NCBI RefSeq assembly: GCF_900111485.1
Contig: NZ_FOIC01000003.1
Location: 124,001-188,000 of the forward strand
Source of the DNA: Natrinema hispanicum
GTDB taxonomy: Archaea > Halobacteriota > Halobacteria > Halobacteriales > Natrialbaceae
DNA: 64,000 bases
Direction of reading: 5' to 3'
This document shows, one piece after another, positions 43,435-52,652 of this stretch. How positions within the stretch are numbered: position 1 is the first letter of the stretch; each line of letters begins with the position of its first letter. The notes beneath the pieces are model-generated. The model ran no database searches. It had not been told where the DNA came from and saw only the letters and a program-made list of their open reading frames with translations. The translations under genes and the position numbers were made by a program.

Positions 43435-45198
43435 ATGAGCCAGGCAGAAGACATCGAATCCGTCGACGAAGACGGTGTAATCGAAAGCGTGAGTGGTCCT
43501 GTCGTGACCGCCACGGACCTCGACGCCCGGATGAACGACGTCGTCTACGTCGGCGACGAAGGACTGATGGGTGAGGTCATCGAGATCGAAGGAAACCTGA
43601 CCACGATTCAGGTCTACGAGGAAACCTCCGGCGTCGGCCCAGGTGAGCCCGTCCAGAACACGGGCGAGCCCCTGAGTGTCGACCTCGGACCCGGTATGCT
43701 GGACTCCATCTACGACGGTGTCCAGCGCCCGCTCGACGTCCTCGAGGAGAAGATGGGGACGGCGTTCCTCGACCGCGGGGTCGACGCCCCCGGGATCGAC
43801 CTCGAGAAGAAGTGGGAGTTCAATCCTGAAGTCACGGAAGGCGACACGGTCGAACCCGGCGACGTCGTCGGGGTTGTCGAAGAGACCATCACCATCGACC
43901 ACAAGGTCATGGTGCCGCCGGACTACGAGGGTGGCGAAGTCACGAACGTCGAGAGTGGCGAGTACACGGTCGAGGAGACCATCGTCGAACTCGACAACGG
44001 CGAAGAGATCCAGATGCACCAGGAGTGGCCGGTTCGTGAAGCCCGGCCCGCCGGTGAGAAGGAGACGCCGACCGAGCCCCTCGTGACCGGACAGCGCATT
44101 CAGGACGGGCTGTTCCCGCTTGCGAAGGGTGGGACGGCAGCGATTCCTGGGCCCTTTGGCTCCGGGAAGACCGTCACTCAGCAGCAACTCGCCAAGTGGT
44201 CCGACGCGGACATCGTCGTCTACATCGGCTGTGGCGAGCGTGGCAACGAGATGACCGAGGTCATCGAGGACTTCCCGGAACTGCCTGACCCGCAGACCGG
44301 GAACCCGCTGATGGCCCGGACCTGCCTCATCGCCAACACGTCGAACATGCCCGTCGCAGCCCGTGAGTCCTGTATCTACACGGGGATCACGATTGCGGAG
44401 TACTACCGCGACATGGGCTACGACGTCGCACTGATGGCCGACTCCACCTCGCGGTGGGCAGAGGCCATGCGGGAGATCTCGAGCCGACTCGAGGAGATGC
44501 CCGGCGAAGAGGGCTACCCCGCATACCTGGCGGCTGCACTCTCCGAGTTCTACGAGCGCGCGGGCAAGTTCCAGCTGATCAACGGCGGCGAAGGGTCGAT
44601 TTCGGTCGTCGGTGCAGTCTCGCCGCCTGGCGGCGACTTCTCCGAGCCGGTCACCCAGAACACCCTGCGTATCGTCAAGACGTTCTGGGCGCTGGACGCC
44701 GACCTTGCAGAACGGCGACACTTCCCGGCGATTAACTGGAACGAGTCCTACTCGCTGTACAAAGACCAGCTCGACCCGTGGTGGGAATCGAACGTCGAAA
44801 GCGACTGGCCCGAGGTTCGCCAGTGGGCCGTCGACGTGCTCGACGAGGAGGACGAACTCCAAGAGATCGTTCAGCTCGTCGGTAAGGACGCGCTGCCGGA
44901 AGACCAGCAGCTGACCCTCGAGGTCGCACGCTACCTGCGTGAGGCGTGGCTCCAGCAGAACGCGCTCCACGACGTCGACACCTACTGCGAACCGGATAAG
45001 ACCTACCGGATGCTCCAGGCGATCAAGACGTTCAGCGACGAGGCCTTCGAGGCACTCGAGGCTGGCGTCCCGGTCGAGGAGATCCAGAGCGTCGATGCTG
45101 CGCCGCGGCTCAACCGGATGGGCACGGCCGAAGAGTGGAACGAGTTCATCGACGAGATCGAGAACGACCTCCAAGAACAACTCCGCGCACTGTACTAA
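43435..45198 (+). CDS. atpA: A-type ATP synthase catalytic subunit A
   Basis: A 587-residue catalytic subunit. The P-loop is [14 protein letters not shown], the V/A-type GERGNE motif is in [14 protein letters not shown], and Walker B lies in [20 protein letters not shown]. The large non-homologous insertion typical of A subunits is present between the barrel and nucleotide domain (about residues 110-210). No intein is inserted at the P-loop. atpB starts 2 nt behind it. Confidence 0.97.
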   Translation: MSQAEDIESVDEDGVIESVSGPVVTATDLDARMNDVVYVGDEGLMGEVIEIEGNLTTIQVYEETSGVGPGEPVQNTGEPLSVDLGPGMLDSIYDGVQRPLDVLEEKMGTAFLDRGVDAPGIDLEKKWEFNPEVTEGDTVEPGDVVGVVEETITIDHKVMVPPDYEGGEVTNVESGEYTVEETIVELDNGEEIQMHQEWPVREARPAGEKETPTEPLVTGQRIQDGLFPLAKGGTAAIPGPFGSGKTVTQQQLAKWSDADIVVYIGCGERGNEMTEVIEDFPELPDPQTGNPLMARTCLIANTSNMPVAARESCIYTGITIAEYYRDMGYDVALMADSTSRWAEAMREISSRLEEMPGEEGYPAYLAAALSEFYERAGKFQLINGGEGSISVVGAVSPPGGDFSEPVTQNTLRIVKTFWALDADLAERRHFPAINWNESYSLYKDQLDPWWESNVESDWPEVRQWAVDVLDEEDELQEIVQLVGKDALPEDQQLTLEVARYLREAWLQQNALHDVDTYCEPDKTYRMLQAIKTFSDEAFEALEAGVPVEEIQSVDAAPRLNRMGTAEEWNEFIDEIENDLQEQLRALY

Positions 45199-45200
45199 CA

Positions 45201-46613
45201 ATGAAAGAGTACCAGACAATCACGGAAATCAGCGGTCCGCTGGTGTTCGCCGAGGTCGACGAGCCGGTCGGGTACGACGAAATCGTCGAAATCGAGACCC
45301 CACAGGGCGACACCCTTCGCGGACAGGTACTGGAATCGAGCGAGGGTATCGTCTCGATCCAGGTGTTCGAAGGCACGGGCGGAATCGACCGCAACGCCTC
45401 CGTTCGCTTCCTGGGCGAGACGATGAAGATGCCCGTCACCGAGGATCTGCTCGGGCGGGTGCTCGACGGCTCCGGGAACCCGATCGACGGCGGCCCGGAG
45501 ATCGTCCCCGACAAACGACAGGACATCGTCGGCGAAGCGATTAACCCCTTCTCCCGGGAGTATCCCGAGGAGTTTATCCAGACCGGTGTGTCGGCCATCG
45601 ACGGCATGAACACGCTGGTTCGGGGCCAGAAGCTGCCGATCTTCTCCGCATCGGGGCTGCCCCACAACGAACTCGCACTCCAGATCGCCCGTCAGGCAAC
45701 GGTGCCTGAAGAAGAGGAAGGCGACGGCGAAGGCTCCGAATTCGCTGTCGTCTTCGGTGCGATGGGGATCACCGCCGAAGAGGCAAACGAGTTCATGGAC
45801 GACTTCGAGCGCACGGGCGCACTCGAGCGCTCCGTCGTCTTCATGAACCTCGCGGACGACCCCGCAGTCGAGCGGCAGGTCACGCCGCGACTCGCGCTCA
45901 CCACGGCCGAGTACCTCGCCTTCGAGGAGGACTACCACGTGCTGGTCATCCTGACGGACATGACCAACTACTGTGAGGCACTGCGCGAGATCGGTGCCGC
46001 ACGTGAGGAGGTTCCGGGTCGACGTGGCTACCCCGGATACATGTACACAGACCTGGCACAGCTCTACGAGCGTGCCGGTCGGATCGAGGGTAAGGAAGGA
46101 TCGGTCACGCAGATCCCGATCCTGACGATGCCCGGCGACGACGACACCCACCCGATTCCGGACCTGACTGGCTACATTACCGAAGGCCAGATTATGATGG
46201 ATCGGGACTTAAACAGCCAGGGTATCGAGCCGCCGGTCAACGTCCTGCCAAGCCTCTCGCGGCTGATGGACGACGGGATCGGCGAGGGCCTCACGCGTGA
46301 GGACCACGGCGACGTCTCCGACCAGATGTACGCCGCCTACGCAGAGGGTGAAGACCTGCGCGACCTCGTGAACATTGTCGGTCGCGAAGCACTCTCCGAG
46401 CGGGACAACAAGTTCCTTGACTTCGCCGACCGCTTCGAGGAAGAGTTCGTCCAGCAGGGGTACGACACCAACCGCTCGATCGACGAAACGCTCGAGCTCG
46501 GCTGGGATCTGCTCTCGGACCTGCCGAAGACGGAACTCAACCGGATCGACGAGGAACTCATCGAAGAGCACTACCGCGAAGACGAGACGGCCGAAGCCGT
46601 ACAGGCTGACTGA
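45201..46613 (+). CDS. atpB: A-type ATP synthase regulatory subunit B
   Basis: A 470-residue non-catalytic subunit that alternates with A in the hexamer. It starts [20 protein letters not shown] and has the family pattern [20 protein letters not shown] and [20 protein letters not shown]. The P-loop is replaced ([18 protein letters not shown]), as normal for B. The ATG at 45201 follows the atpA stop by 2 nt. The subunit D gene does not follow directly. Confidence 0.97.
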   Translation: MKEYQTITEISGPLVFAEVDEPVGYDEIVEIETPQGDTLRGQVLESSEGIVSIQVFEGTGGIDRNASVRFLGETMKMPVTEDLLGRVLDGSGNPIDGGPEIVPDKRQDIVGEAINPFSREYPEEFIQTGVSAIDGMNTLVRGQKLPIFSASGLPHNELALQIARQATVPEEEEGDGEGSEFAVVFGAMGITAEEANEFMDDFERTGALERSVVFMNLADDPAVERQVTPRLALTTAEYLAFEEDYHVLVILTDMTNYCEALREIGAAREEVPGRRGYPGYMYTDLAQLYERAGRIEGKEGSVTQIPILTMPGDDDTHPIPDLTGYITEGQIMMDRDLNSQGIEPPVNVLPSLSRLMDDGIGEGLTREDHGDVSDQMYAAYAEGEDLRDLVNIVGREALSERDNKFLDFADRFEEEFVQQGYDTNRSIDETLELGWDLLSDLPKTELNRIDEELIEEHYREDETAEAVQAD

Positions 46614-46642
46614 GCCGCCGCTCGCTTCGTTCATCGCTTCGA

Positions 46643-46653
46643 TTCTTTCTTTC
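46643..46653 (+). terminator. T-rich terminator after atpB
   Basis: TTCTTTCTTTC lies 30 bp past the atpB stop, and the next gene has its own TATA box. This supports a transcript break between atpB and the following genes. Confidence 0.5.
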
Positions 46654-46764
46654 AGGTGTCGTCACCGCGGCGCGTCGTGGCTCGCGAGATCACCAGTAGT
46701 GACAGACGTCTCACCGAGTGGCAGTCACGGCGGTCATCATCAGCAATCTGTCTAATCGAAACTA

Positions 46765-46774
46765 TCGTATATCG
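46765..46774 (+). promoter_or_regulatory. TATA box of the acyl-CoA synthetase
   Basis: TCGTATATCG is centred about 26 bp before the ATG at 46796. Confidence 0.6.
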
Positions 46775-46795
46775 TGCTGACAACCTGTGGTATGT

Positions 46796-48409
46796 ATGCA
46801 CAAACCACTACTCGTGCCGGAGTTCTTAGACCGGACGCGAACGCACTACGGCGACGACGAGGCAGTCGTCGCCACCACGGGGGAACGGTTTACGTACGCC
46901 GAACTCGGCGAGCGGGCCGATCGGTTCTCCGCAGCGCTTCAGGAACGGGGTATCGAGAAAGGCGACCGCGTCGCGGTGTTGGACCCGAACACCCACTATC
47001 ATCTCGAGGCGGCCTACGGAATCATGCAACTTGGGGCGATCCACACACCGCTGAACTACCGGCTCACACCCGACGACTTCGAATATATCCTATCGGATGC
47101 AGGCGTCGACGCGATTTACGCCGACTACGACTACGCGGAGAAAATCGAGGCAATCCGCGACGAGGTGCCGACGGAGACATTCATCACGAACGACACCGAG
47201 GCAGTCGAGGGTGACTGGGAGTCGTTCGACGACGTGCTCGAGGAGGCTGGTACCGACTACGACCGCCCCGAGATGGCCGAAGACGAGCTCATCACGATCA
47301 ATTACACTTCGGGGACGACAGGCGATCCACAGGGCGTCTGTCGCACCCATCGCTGTGAGACGATCCACGCGTACCTGACGGTTGGTCATCAAAGCCTGAC
47401 CGACGACGATGTCTACCTGTGGACGCTGCCGATGTTCCACGCGAACGGCTGGGGACACATCTTCGCGGTGACGGGAATCGGCGCGAAACACATCTGTACG
47501 CGCGGGATCGACGCCGGGGAGATTTTCGAGACCGTCCGCTCGGAAGACGTCTCCTACATGTGTGGCGCGCCGACGGTGCTGAATATGTTGATCGATTACT
47601 ATGAGCAGAACGAACCAGAAACGACCGGCGACGCCGACGTACGGCTCGCAACTGCCGGCAGCGCGCCGCCGGAGGCGACCATCCGAACCGTCGAAGACGA
47701 GTTCGGCTGGTACATGAAACACGTCTACGGCGCGACCGAGACCGGACCGCTGATCACCACCTCCGACGCTCGACGGCACTTCTCCGACGACAGTGACGAC
47801 CGCTTCCGAATCAAGAAACGGCAGGGGCTTGCCTACCTCGGCACCGAAATCCGAGTCGTCGACGAGGACGGCAACGACGTTCCACGCGACGACGAGACAC
47901 TCGGCGAGGTCGTCGTCCGCGGCAGCCAGATCATGGAGAAATACTGGGGCAAGCCCGAGGCGACCGAGGAGGCGTTTAGCGATCGGATCGAGGGCTACTA
48001 CCACATGGGCGACCTCGCCACCATCGACGAAAACGGGATGCTCTCGATCCAGGACCGCAAGAAAGACATCATCATCTCCGGCGGCGAGAACATCTCGAGT
48101 ATCGAACTCGAGGACACGCTGTTCGACCATCCCGAGGTGGCTGACGTGGCGGTGATCCCGGCACCCAGCGACGAATGGGGCGAGACGCCGAAGGCGTTCG
48201 TCGTTCCCGCAAGCGGCGATCCGACCGAGCCGGGCGTGACCGAAGCAGAACTCGAGGAGTTTACCCGCGAGAACCTCGCGGGCTACAAGACCGTCCACCG
48301 CGTCGCGTTCGTCAAGCAGCTGCCGACGACGGCGACGGGCAAAGTCCAGAAGTACGAACTCCGGCAGGAAGAGTGGGAAGACGAAGACCGAATGGTTGGA
48401 CAGGGATAA
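46796..48409 (+). CDS. acyl-CoA synthetase / AMP-dependent ligase
   Basis: A 537-residue ANL-superfamily enzyme that activates a carboxylic acid to acyl-AMP then acyl-CoA. Motif A3 is INYTSGTTGDPQGVCRTH, where Gln replaces the common Lys; A5 is KHVYGATETGP; A7/A8 are YYHMGDLATIDENG and QDRKKDIIISGGENIS; the catalytic Lys of A10 is in TATGKVQKYEL. The sequence resembles medium/long-chain or benzoate-type fatty-acyl-CoA synthetases. It lies inside what is usually an uninterrupted ATP synthase neighbourhood, with its own promoter. The acid substrate is unknown. Confidence 0.92.
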   Translation: MHKPLLVPEFLDRTRTHYGDDEAVVATTGERFTYAELGERADRFSAALQERGIEKGDRVAVLDPNTHYHLEAAYGIMQLGAIHTPLNYRLTPDDFEYILSDAGVDAIYADYDYAEKIEAIRDEVPTETFITNDTEAVEGDWESFDDVLEEAGTDYDRPEMAEDELITINYTSGTTGDPQGVCRTHRCETIHAYLTVGHQSLTDDDVYLWTLPMFHANGWGHIFAVTGIGAKHICTRGIDAGEIFETVRSEDVSYMCGAPTVLNMLIDYYEQNEPETTGDADVRLATAGSAPPEATIRTVEDEFGWYMKHVYGATETGPLITTSDARRHFSDDSDDRFRIKKRQGLAYLGTEIRVVDEDGNDVPRDDETLGEVVVRGSQIMEKYWGKPEATEEAFSDRIEGYYHMGDLATIDENGMLSIQDRKKDIIISGGENISSIELEDTLFDHPEVADVAVIPAPSDEWGETPKAFVVPASGDPTEPGVTEAELEEFTRENLAGYKTVHRVAFVKQLPTTATGKVQKYELRQEEWEDEDRMVGQG

Positions 48410-48448
48410 TGCGGCCATCCCGGTTCGGTCCACCCAGTGGCCGTCGGC

Positions 48449-48655
48449 TCAAAACGACCGAGACGAATCTCGGTCGTCGTCATCGTCGGATGTCCTGTCG
48501 GTCGATGACTGTCGGCCGCCGCGTTCCTTCGCGATCCGTTCTGCGTCCGCGCGGTCGACAATGGTCGGGTTCGACGTTTCCTGGTCGATCAATAGCCAGA
48601 GAAGGAACGGAACGACGAGCGCCATCACGACGACGAGGCCCAAAACGACTGCCAT
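48449..48655 (-). CDS. small single-helix membrane protein
   Basis: A 68-residue protein from ATG 48655. One hydrophobic helix (MAVVLGLVVVMALVVPFLLW then LL) is followed by a cytoplasmic tail DQETSNPTIVDRADAERIAK and an Asp/Ser/Arg end. It reads against the flanking genes. The family is not recognised; composition is halophilic. Confidence 0.6.
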   Translation of the reverse strand: MAVVLGLVVVMALVVPFLLWLLIDQETSNPTIVDRADAERIAKERGGRQSSTDRTSDDDDDRDSSRSF

Positions 48656-48688
48656 AGCTTGGTGAGTTCTCGGCGGTCTGAGCACAAA

Positions 48689-48697
48689 GATTTTATG
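48689..48697 (+). promoter_or_regulatory. TATA box of the zinc-ribbon gene at 48720
   Basis: GATTTTATG is centred about 27 bp before the ATG at 48720, so that gene should be leaderless and separately transcribed. Confidence 0.55.
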
Positions 48698-48719
48698 GCG
48701 TTGACAGGAAGGGACGTCT

Positions 48720-48923
48720 ATGAGAGACGACGAGCGCGGCTGTCCGAAATGTGGCAACACGGAGACAGAAATCGACGAAATCTCGACGACCGGAGGCGGG
48801 TTATCGAAGATGCTCGACATCCAGAATCGACGGTTTCACGTCGTAAGTTGTACGAACTGTGGCTATTCGGAGCTTTACAAGGGACAGTCGTCAGGCGACA
48901 TGATCGATCTCTTCCTCGGATAG
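48720..48923 (+). CDS. zinc-ribbon nucleic-acid-binding-type protein
   Basis: A 67-residue protein, GCPKCGNTETEIDEISTTGG ... FHVVSCTNCGYSELYKGQSS, with two CxxC pairs. The pattern (CPKCG, GxGLSKMLDIQ, SCTNCGYSELYK) matches the zinc_ribbon_13 family (PF09855), predicted nucleic-acid binders. It sits just before atpD. Confidence 0.82.
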   Translation: MRDDERGCPKCGNTETEIDEISTTGGGLSKMLDIQNRRFHVVSCTNCGYSELYKGQSSGDMIDLFLG

Positions 48924-48996
48924 CTGTCCGCTCGAGTGGGTTCGACGACATCGCATCGACATCGATTTCCCTTACACGGGCGCGAGCACGCGCGGA

Positions 48997-49010
48997 AACT
49001 GTAAACAGTT
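48997..49010. promoter_or_regulatory. inverted repeat upstream of atpD
   Basis: AACTGT-AA-ACAGTT lies 31-44 bp before the atpD ATG, overlapping the place where BRE/TATA would be. Confidence 0.4.
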
Positions 49011-49040
49011 ATCCGACTGGGACTGCTATCCCCCCACAAG

Positions 49041-49787
49041 ATGGCCAACGATGTCAAGCCCACCCGCAAGAACTTGATGGCGATCGAGGATCGCATCGAG
49101 CTCTCCGAGCGGGGACACGGCACGCTCGAGAAGAAACGCGACGGGCTGATCATGGAGTTCATGGACATTCTGGACAAAGCCCAGGACGTCCGCGGTGACC
49201 TCGCCGACGACTACGAGGAGGCCCAGCAAAAGATCAATATGGCTCGCGCGATGGAGGGTGACGTCGCGGTCCGCGGTGCTGCCGCGGCACTGCAGGAAAA
49301 CCCCGAGATCACGACCGAGTCCAAGAACATCATGGGCGTCGTCGTCCCGCAGATCGAGTCCTCGCGCGTCTCGAAGAGCTTAGACCAGCGTGGCTACGGG
49401 ATCATGGGCACGTCCGCCCGCATCGACGAGGCTGCTGAGGCCTACGAGGATCTCCTCGAGAGCATCATTCTCGCCGCCGAAGTCGAGACGGCGATGAAGA
49501 AGATGCTCCGTGAGATCGAGACGACCAAGCGGCGCGTCAACGCCCTCGAGTTCAAGCTCCTCCCGGAACTCTACGAGAACCAGGAGTACATCGAACAGAA
49601 ACTCGAAGAGCAAGAACGCGAAGAGACGTTCCGCCTGAAGAAGATCAAGGAGAAAAAGGAGCAAGAAGAGAAGGAGGCCCGCGAGGAAGAAGCCGAGGAA
49701 GTCGACGAGGAGACCGAAGAGACGGAAGAAGACCTCGAGGACATCCAGCCGGATACCGCGGCACAATCCCCGGCAGCCAACCAGTAA
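49041..49787 (+). CDS. atpD: A-type ATP synthase subunit D
   Basis: A 248-residue central-stalk subunit (V-type D homologue). The N- and C-terminal coiled-coil helices are clear ([20 protein letters not shown] and [20 protein letters not shown]), with the family NALE motif. A long Lys/Glu then Glu/Asp-rich tail of about 55 residues is a halophilic extension. It is needed for the rotor, yet lies 2.4 kb from atpB with its own upstream region. Confidence 0.94.
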   Translation: MANDVKPTRKNLMAIEDRIELSERGHGTLEKKRDGLIMEFMDILDKAQDVRGDLADDYEEAQQKINMARAMEGDVAVRGAAAALQENPEITTESKNIMGVVVPQIESSRVSKSLDQRGYGIMGTSARIDEAAEAYEDLLESIILAAEVETAMKKMLREIETTKRRVNALEFKLLPELYENQEYIEQKLEEQEREETFRLKKIKEKKEQEEKEAREEEAEEVDEETEETEEDLEDIQPDTAAQSPAANQ

Positions 49788-49830
49788 GGCACGCTGAGTG
49801 TCACGGCCGGCATCTACGAATTCGATTCCG

Positions 49831-50235
49831 ATGGCCTGTTCCAACTGCGGTACGGCCACGATTTCGTTTGCCGTTCCGGACGACTACCAGACGGACGCGC
49901 CGTCGGAAGCCAGCGTCGTTACGTTTTGTCCCCACTGTCTGAACCTTGAACCAGCGTCGGAGAGAGCGGCGGCCGCGAGCAGCGACCCCGAGTTCGCACG
50001 CATCAGCGATTCGTTTCCGACTCAGCCCGAGCGTGCGATTCCGCTTGCGCTCGCAATAGGCCTATGTTCGTCACTCGCGACGAACCGCACCGCGATCGAA
50101 CTGTTGCTCAGAGAAGTCGAACGAGTCGGCACGGATCCGTTGCTGGTGCTCGATCGGCTGATTGCCGATCAATCGATCGACCCGGCGATCGACCTCGAGC
50201 GCCGACGCCACCAACTCGAGCAACTGCTCTACTAG
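49831..50235 (+). CDS. zinc-ribbon haloarchaeal protein (DUF6276-like)
   Basis: A 134-residue protein from ATG 49831; a GTG 33 nt upstream is possible. An N-terminal ribbon MACSNCGTATISFAVPDDYQ plus FCPHCLNLEP gives two CxxC pairs. The rest is helical (ERAIPLALAIGLCSSLATNR, TAIELLLREVERVGTDPLLV). It matches a conserved haloarchaeal family of unknown function. It follows atpD by 43 bp and could be cotranscribed. Confidence 0.75.
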   Translation: MACSNCGTATISFAVPDDYQTDAPSEASVVTFCPHCLNLEPASERAAAASSDPEFARISDSFPTQPERAIPLALAIGLCSSLATNRTAIELLLREVERVGTDPLLVLDRLIADQSIDPAIDLERRRHQLEQLLY

Positions 50236-50236
50236 G

Positions 50237-50635
50237 TTACTTTCCGGTCGGACGGACGCTATCGTTGACGGCCTGTTTCACCTGCAGGGCGGCACTGGCT
50301 GCCAGCCCGCGGGCGACCTCGTCACGTTCGTCGGCGGTGATAACCTCCTCGGCAGCAACGGCATCCTCGAGGTCGGGCGTGAAGCCGGCGCTGACGGCGT
50401 GACCGACCGGCGGCCGAACGGCGACGGTGACCTGTGGGCCGGTCATCCCGCTCGAGACATCGGCGTCGACGACGTATTCATTCGGCAGGAACTCGCGCGT
50501 GCGCGAAGCGATCCGCGAGACGTCGCGGTGAAGCAGTCGTTTCTGCGCACTCGAGAGGTCCGGAACGTCCGCCGCGGCACGCTGCCCAGCCCCAGTCTCG
50601 CCCGGTAGCCCTGCATACGGCGTATTTCCGTTCAT
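50237..50635 (-). CDS. conserved haloarchaeal protein (DUF5811-like)
   Basis: A 132-residue protein. It begins MNGNTPYAGLPGETGAGQRA, continues with a helix LSSAQKRLLHRDVSRIASRT then a beta stretch VVDADVSSGMTGPQVTVAVR, and ends in helix ERDEVARGLAASAALQVKQA. This matches the DUF5811 pattern. It stands 59 bp after pdaD on the same strand, as the possible third gene of a pan-pdaD transcript. Confidence 0.75.
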   Translation of the reverse strand: MNGNTPYAGLPGETGAGQRAAADVPDLSSAQKRLLHRDVSRIASRTREFLPNEYVVDADVSSGMTGPQVTVAVRPPVGHAVSAGFTPDLEDAVAAEEVITADERDEVARGLAASAALQVKQAVNDSVRPTGK

Positions 50636-50694
50636 GAGAAGTGTGTACCCGTAGCAACGAACTGCCGGATGAAAAGGGTTCGCCTTCGAGCAGT

Positions 50695-51174
50695 CTACAA
50701 GATCGGGTCGCTTTCGCCATAGACCGCAAGGACGACTGCGGTCGTGTATCGGCCCGACTCGGCCTGGTGGCTCTCGATGGCGACGCGAGGCTCGGTAAAC
50801 TCCCAGTCGCGAAGCTCCTGGCCCGCGGCGAGCCCTTCGCGAACCCGGCGTTCGACGTCCTCGCGGTCCATCTCACCGGACGTTTCGTAGAACAGGCCGG
50901 GGCCGTCGTCGACGGACTGCGACCATGCAAGCGCGGCACTCGCGCGACCGGGGCCGGCGGTAGTCGCCCGTGCTTCGACGACGGTCAGGCGCTCGCCGGC
51001 GGGGCCGAGGTCGGGGGCGGTACCGACGGCCTCGACGTACGTCTCGGCAGGGATCACCGACGAGACTGAAACGAGGTTGTAGTTCTCGACACCGGCGTCG
51101 GCAAGCGCGGCGTCGTAGGACGACATCGCCGTGGGACCCGATGCGGTTCCCCAGACGACTCGAATCGTGCTCAT
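50695..51174 (-). CDS. pdaD: pyruvoyl-dependent arginine decarboxylase
   Basis: A 159-residue proenzyme that cleaves itself to make a pyruvoyl group and turns arginine into agmatine. The cleavage site is the Ser38-Ser39 pair in NYNLVSVSSVIPAE, with RVVWGTASGPTAMSSYDAAL before it and FYETSGEMDREDVE later in the beta chain. Agmatine in archaea feeds polyamines and agmatidine at the wobble base of tRNA-Ile. It lies 123 bp behind pan. The length is normal for the family. Confidence 0.92.
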   Translation of the reverse strand: MSTIRVVWGTASGPTAMSSYDAALADAGVENYNLVSVSSVIPAETYVEAVGTAPDLGPAGERLTVVEARATTAGPGRASAALAWSQSVDDGPGLFYETSGEMDREDVERRVREGLAAGQELRDWEFTEPRVAIESHQAESGRYTTAVVLAVYGESDPIL

Positions 51175-51297
51175 ATCCGAACTGGGGGCCGAGCGGCGTA
51201 AGGCGTTGCGATCCGAGCGGCACTGCTACATGGCGGTGTGCCAAGGTGGTGGCGATTGCGTGTCTCCGAATCGAAAAAGCGGCGAGGAGCGACAGCG

Positions 51298-52530
51298 CTA
51301 CTGGTAGAAGTAGCCAGCTGAGGAGACCACGTCGCTCGAGTCGTCCTCTTCGATCTTCTCTAAGGCGTCGACGAAGTCAGCGTGGGTAACTTCGTCACGG
51401 TCGTTACGGATGGCGAACATGCCGGCTTCGGTCGCGAGACTTTCGATGTCGGCACCGGAGTAGCCGTCGGTGTTGGCGGCCAGCTCGGCGAAGTCGACGT
51501 CGTCGGCGACGTTCATGTCGCGGGTGTGGATCTCGAGGATCTGCTCGCGCCCGGATTCGTCGGGTTCGGGCACTTCGATGAGGCGGTCGAACCGGCCGGG
51601 TCGCAAGATAGCCCGGTCAAGCATATCGAAGCGGTTGGTCGCGGCGATGATACGGATCTCGCCGCGGGCCTCGAAGCCGTCCATTTCGCTCAAGAGTTGC
51701 ATCATCGTCCGCTGGACCTCGGCGTCGCCGGAGGTCTTGGACTCGGTGCGGCGGGTCGCAATCGCGTCGATCTCGTCGATGAAGATGATGGCGGGTTCGC
51801 GTTCGCGGGCCATCTCGAAGAGGTCGCGAACGAGTCGCGAGCCCTCGCCGATGAACTTGCGGACGAGTTCCGAGCCGGCCATCTTGATGAAGGTGGCGTC
51901 GGTCTCGTGTGCGACGGCTTTCGCGAGCATCGTCTTCCCGGTGCCCGGCGGACCATACAGGAGGACGCCGCTTGGCGGATCGATGCCGACCTCGTCGAAC
52001 AGTTCGGGTTCGGACAGCGGCTGCTCGACAGCCTCGCGGACCTCGCGGACCTGCTCGTCGATGCCGCCGATGTCGTCGTAGGTAACATCGGGTTTTTCGG
52101 TGATCTCCATCGACTGGGCACGCGCGTCGGTCTCGGCGTTCAGGATGGTCTGGATCGCAAAGGAGTCGTTGACTGCAACGCGGTCGCCGGCCTCGACGCG
52201 GTCGACCATCCGCGAGGAAACGTCGGTGAGCACCTCTTGGTTGTTGCCATGTTGTTTGACGATGACCTGCTCGTCGTCGAGGACGTCTTCAACGGTGGCG
52301 ATGTACAGCGACGAGCTCTTGAGCATCTCGTTTTCGCGTTCGATCCGATCGACTTTTCCCTGCAAACGCTCGCGGCGGTCCTCGGCGTCGTCGAGCTGCT
52401 CCGATAGCTGCTCGTTGACATCAACGAGGTCCTCGTAGTGCCCGCGAAGCGCCTCGAGCCGCTCGTCGTCGGGAAGATCGGAATCGATATCGCGGTGAGG
52501 TCGGTCGGGAATAGACGGGCTTCGAGACAT
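51298..52530 (-). CDS. pan: proteasome-activating nucleotidase PAN
   Basis: A 410-residue AAA ATPase that unfolds proteins for the 20S proteasome. N-terminal coiled coil (about residues 25-75), OB domain (about 76-130), Walker A GPPGTGKT (193-200), Walker B IIFIDEIDAI, second region IIAATNRFDMLDRAILRPGR, and the C-terminal HbYX motif (GYFYQ) that opens the proteasome gate. Haloarchaea usually have two PAN proteins; which one this is cannot be told here. A TATA-like CATATCTTATC lies about 20-30 bp upstream. Confidence 0.96.
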   Translation of the reverse strand: MSRSPSIPDRPHRDIDSDLPDDERLEALRGHYEDLVDVNEQLSEQLDDAEDRRERLQGKVDRIERENEMLKSSSLYIATVEDVLDDEQVIVKQHGNNQEVLTDVSSRMVDRVEAGDRVAVNDSFAIQTILNAETDARAQSMEITEKPDVTYDDIGGIDEQVREVREAVEQPLSEPELFDEVGIDPPSGVLLYGPPGTGKTMLAKAVAHETDATFIKMAGSELVRKFIGEGSRLVRDLFEMAREREPAIIFIDEIDAIATRRTESKTSGDAEVQRTMMQLLSEMDGFEARGEIRIIAATNRFDMLDRAILRPGRFDRLIEVPEPDESGREQILEIHTRDMNVADDVDFAELAANTDGYSGADIESLATEAGMFAIRNDRDEVTHADFVDALEKIEEDDSSDVVSSAGYFYQ

Positions 52531-52652
52531 CCTGATATACGCCGATAAGATATGGACAGTAAATGTGCCTTTGGGTCGCGGAGGCAGGGGTGTCGGATAT
52601 TGTTACTGTCTACCCAGCACTTGCAAGCGACCGGTACTGAAAGGCCCTCGGA

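Noticed and set aside
43435-45198. Intein in the ATP synthase A subunit
   Set aside because: The P-loop region and length (587 residues) are uninterrupted; no splicing-domain motifs are seen.
43207-45219. 670-codon minus-strand open frame over atpF/atpA
   Set aside because: A shadow of the ATP synthase A gene with no independent protein signature.
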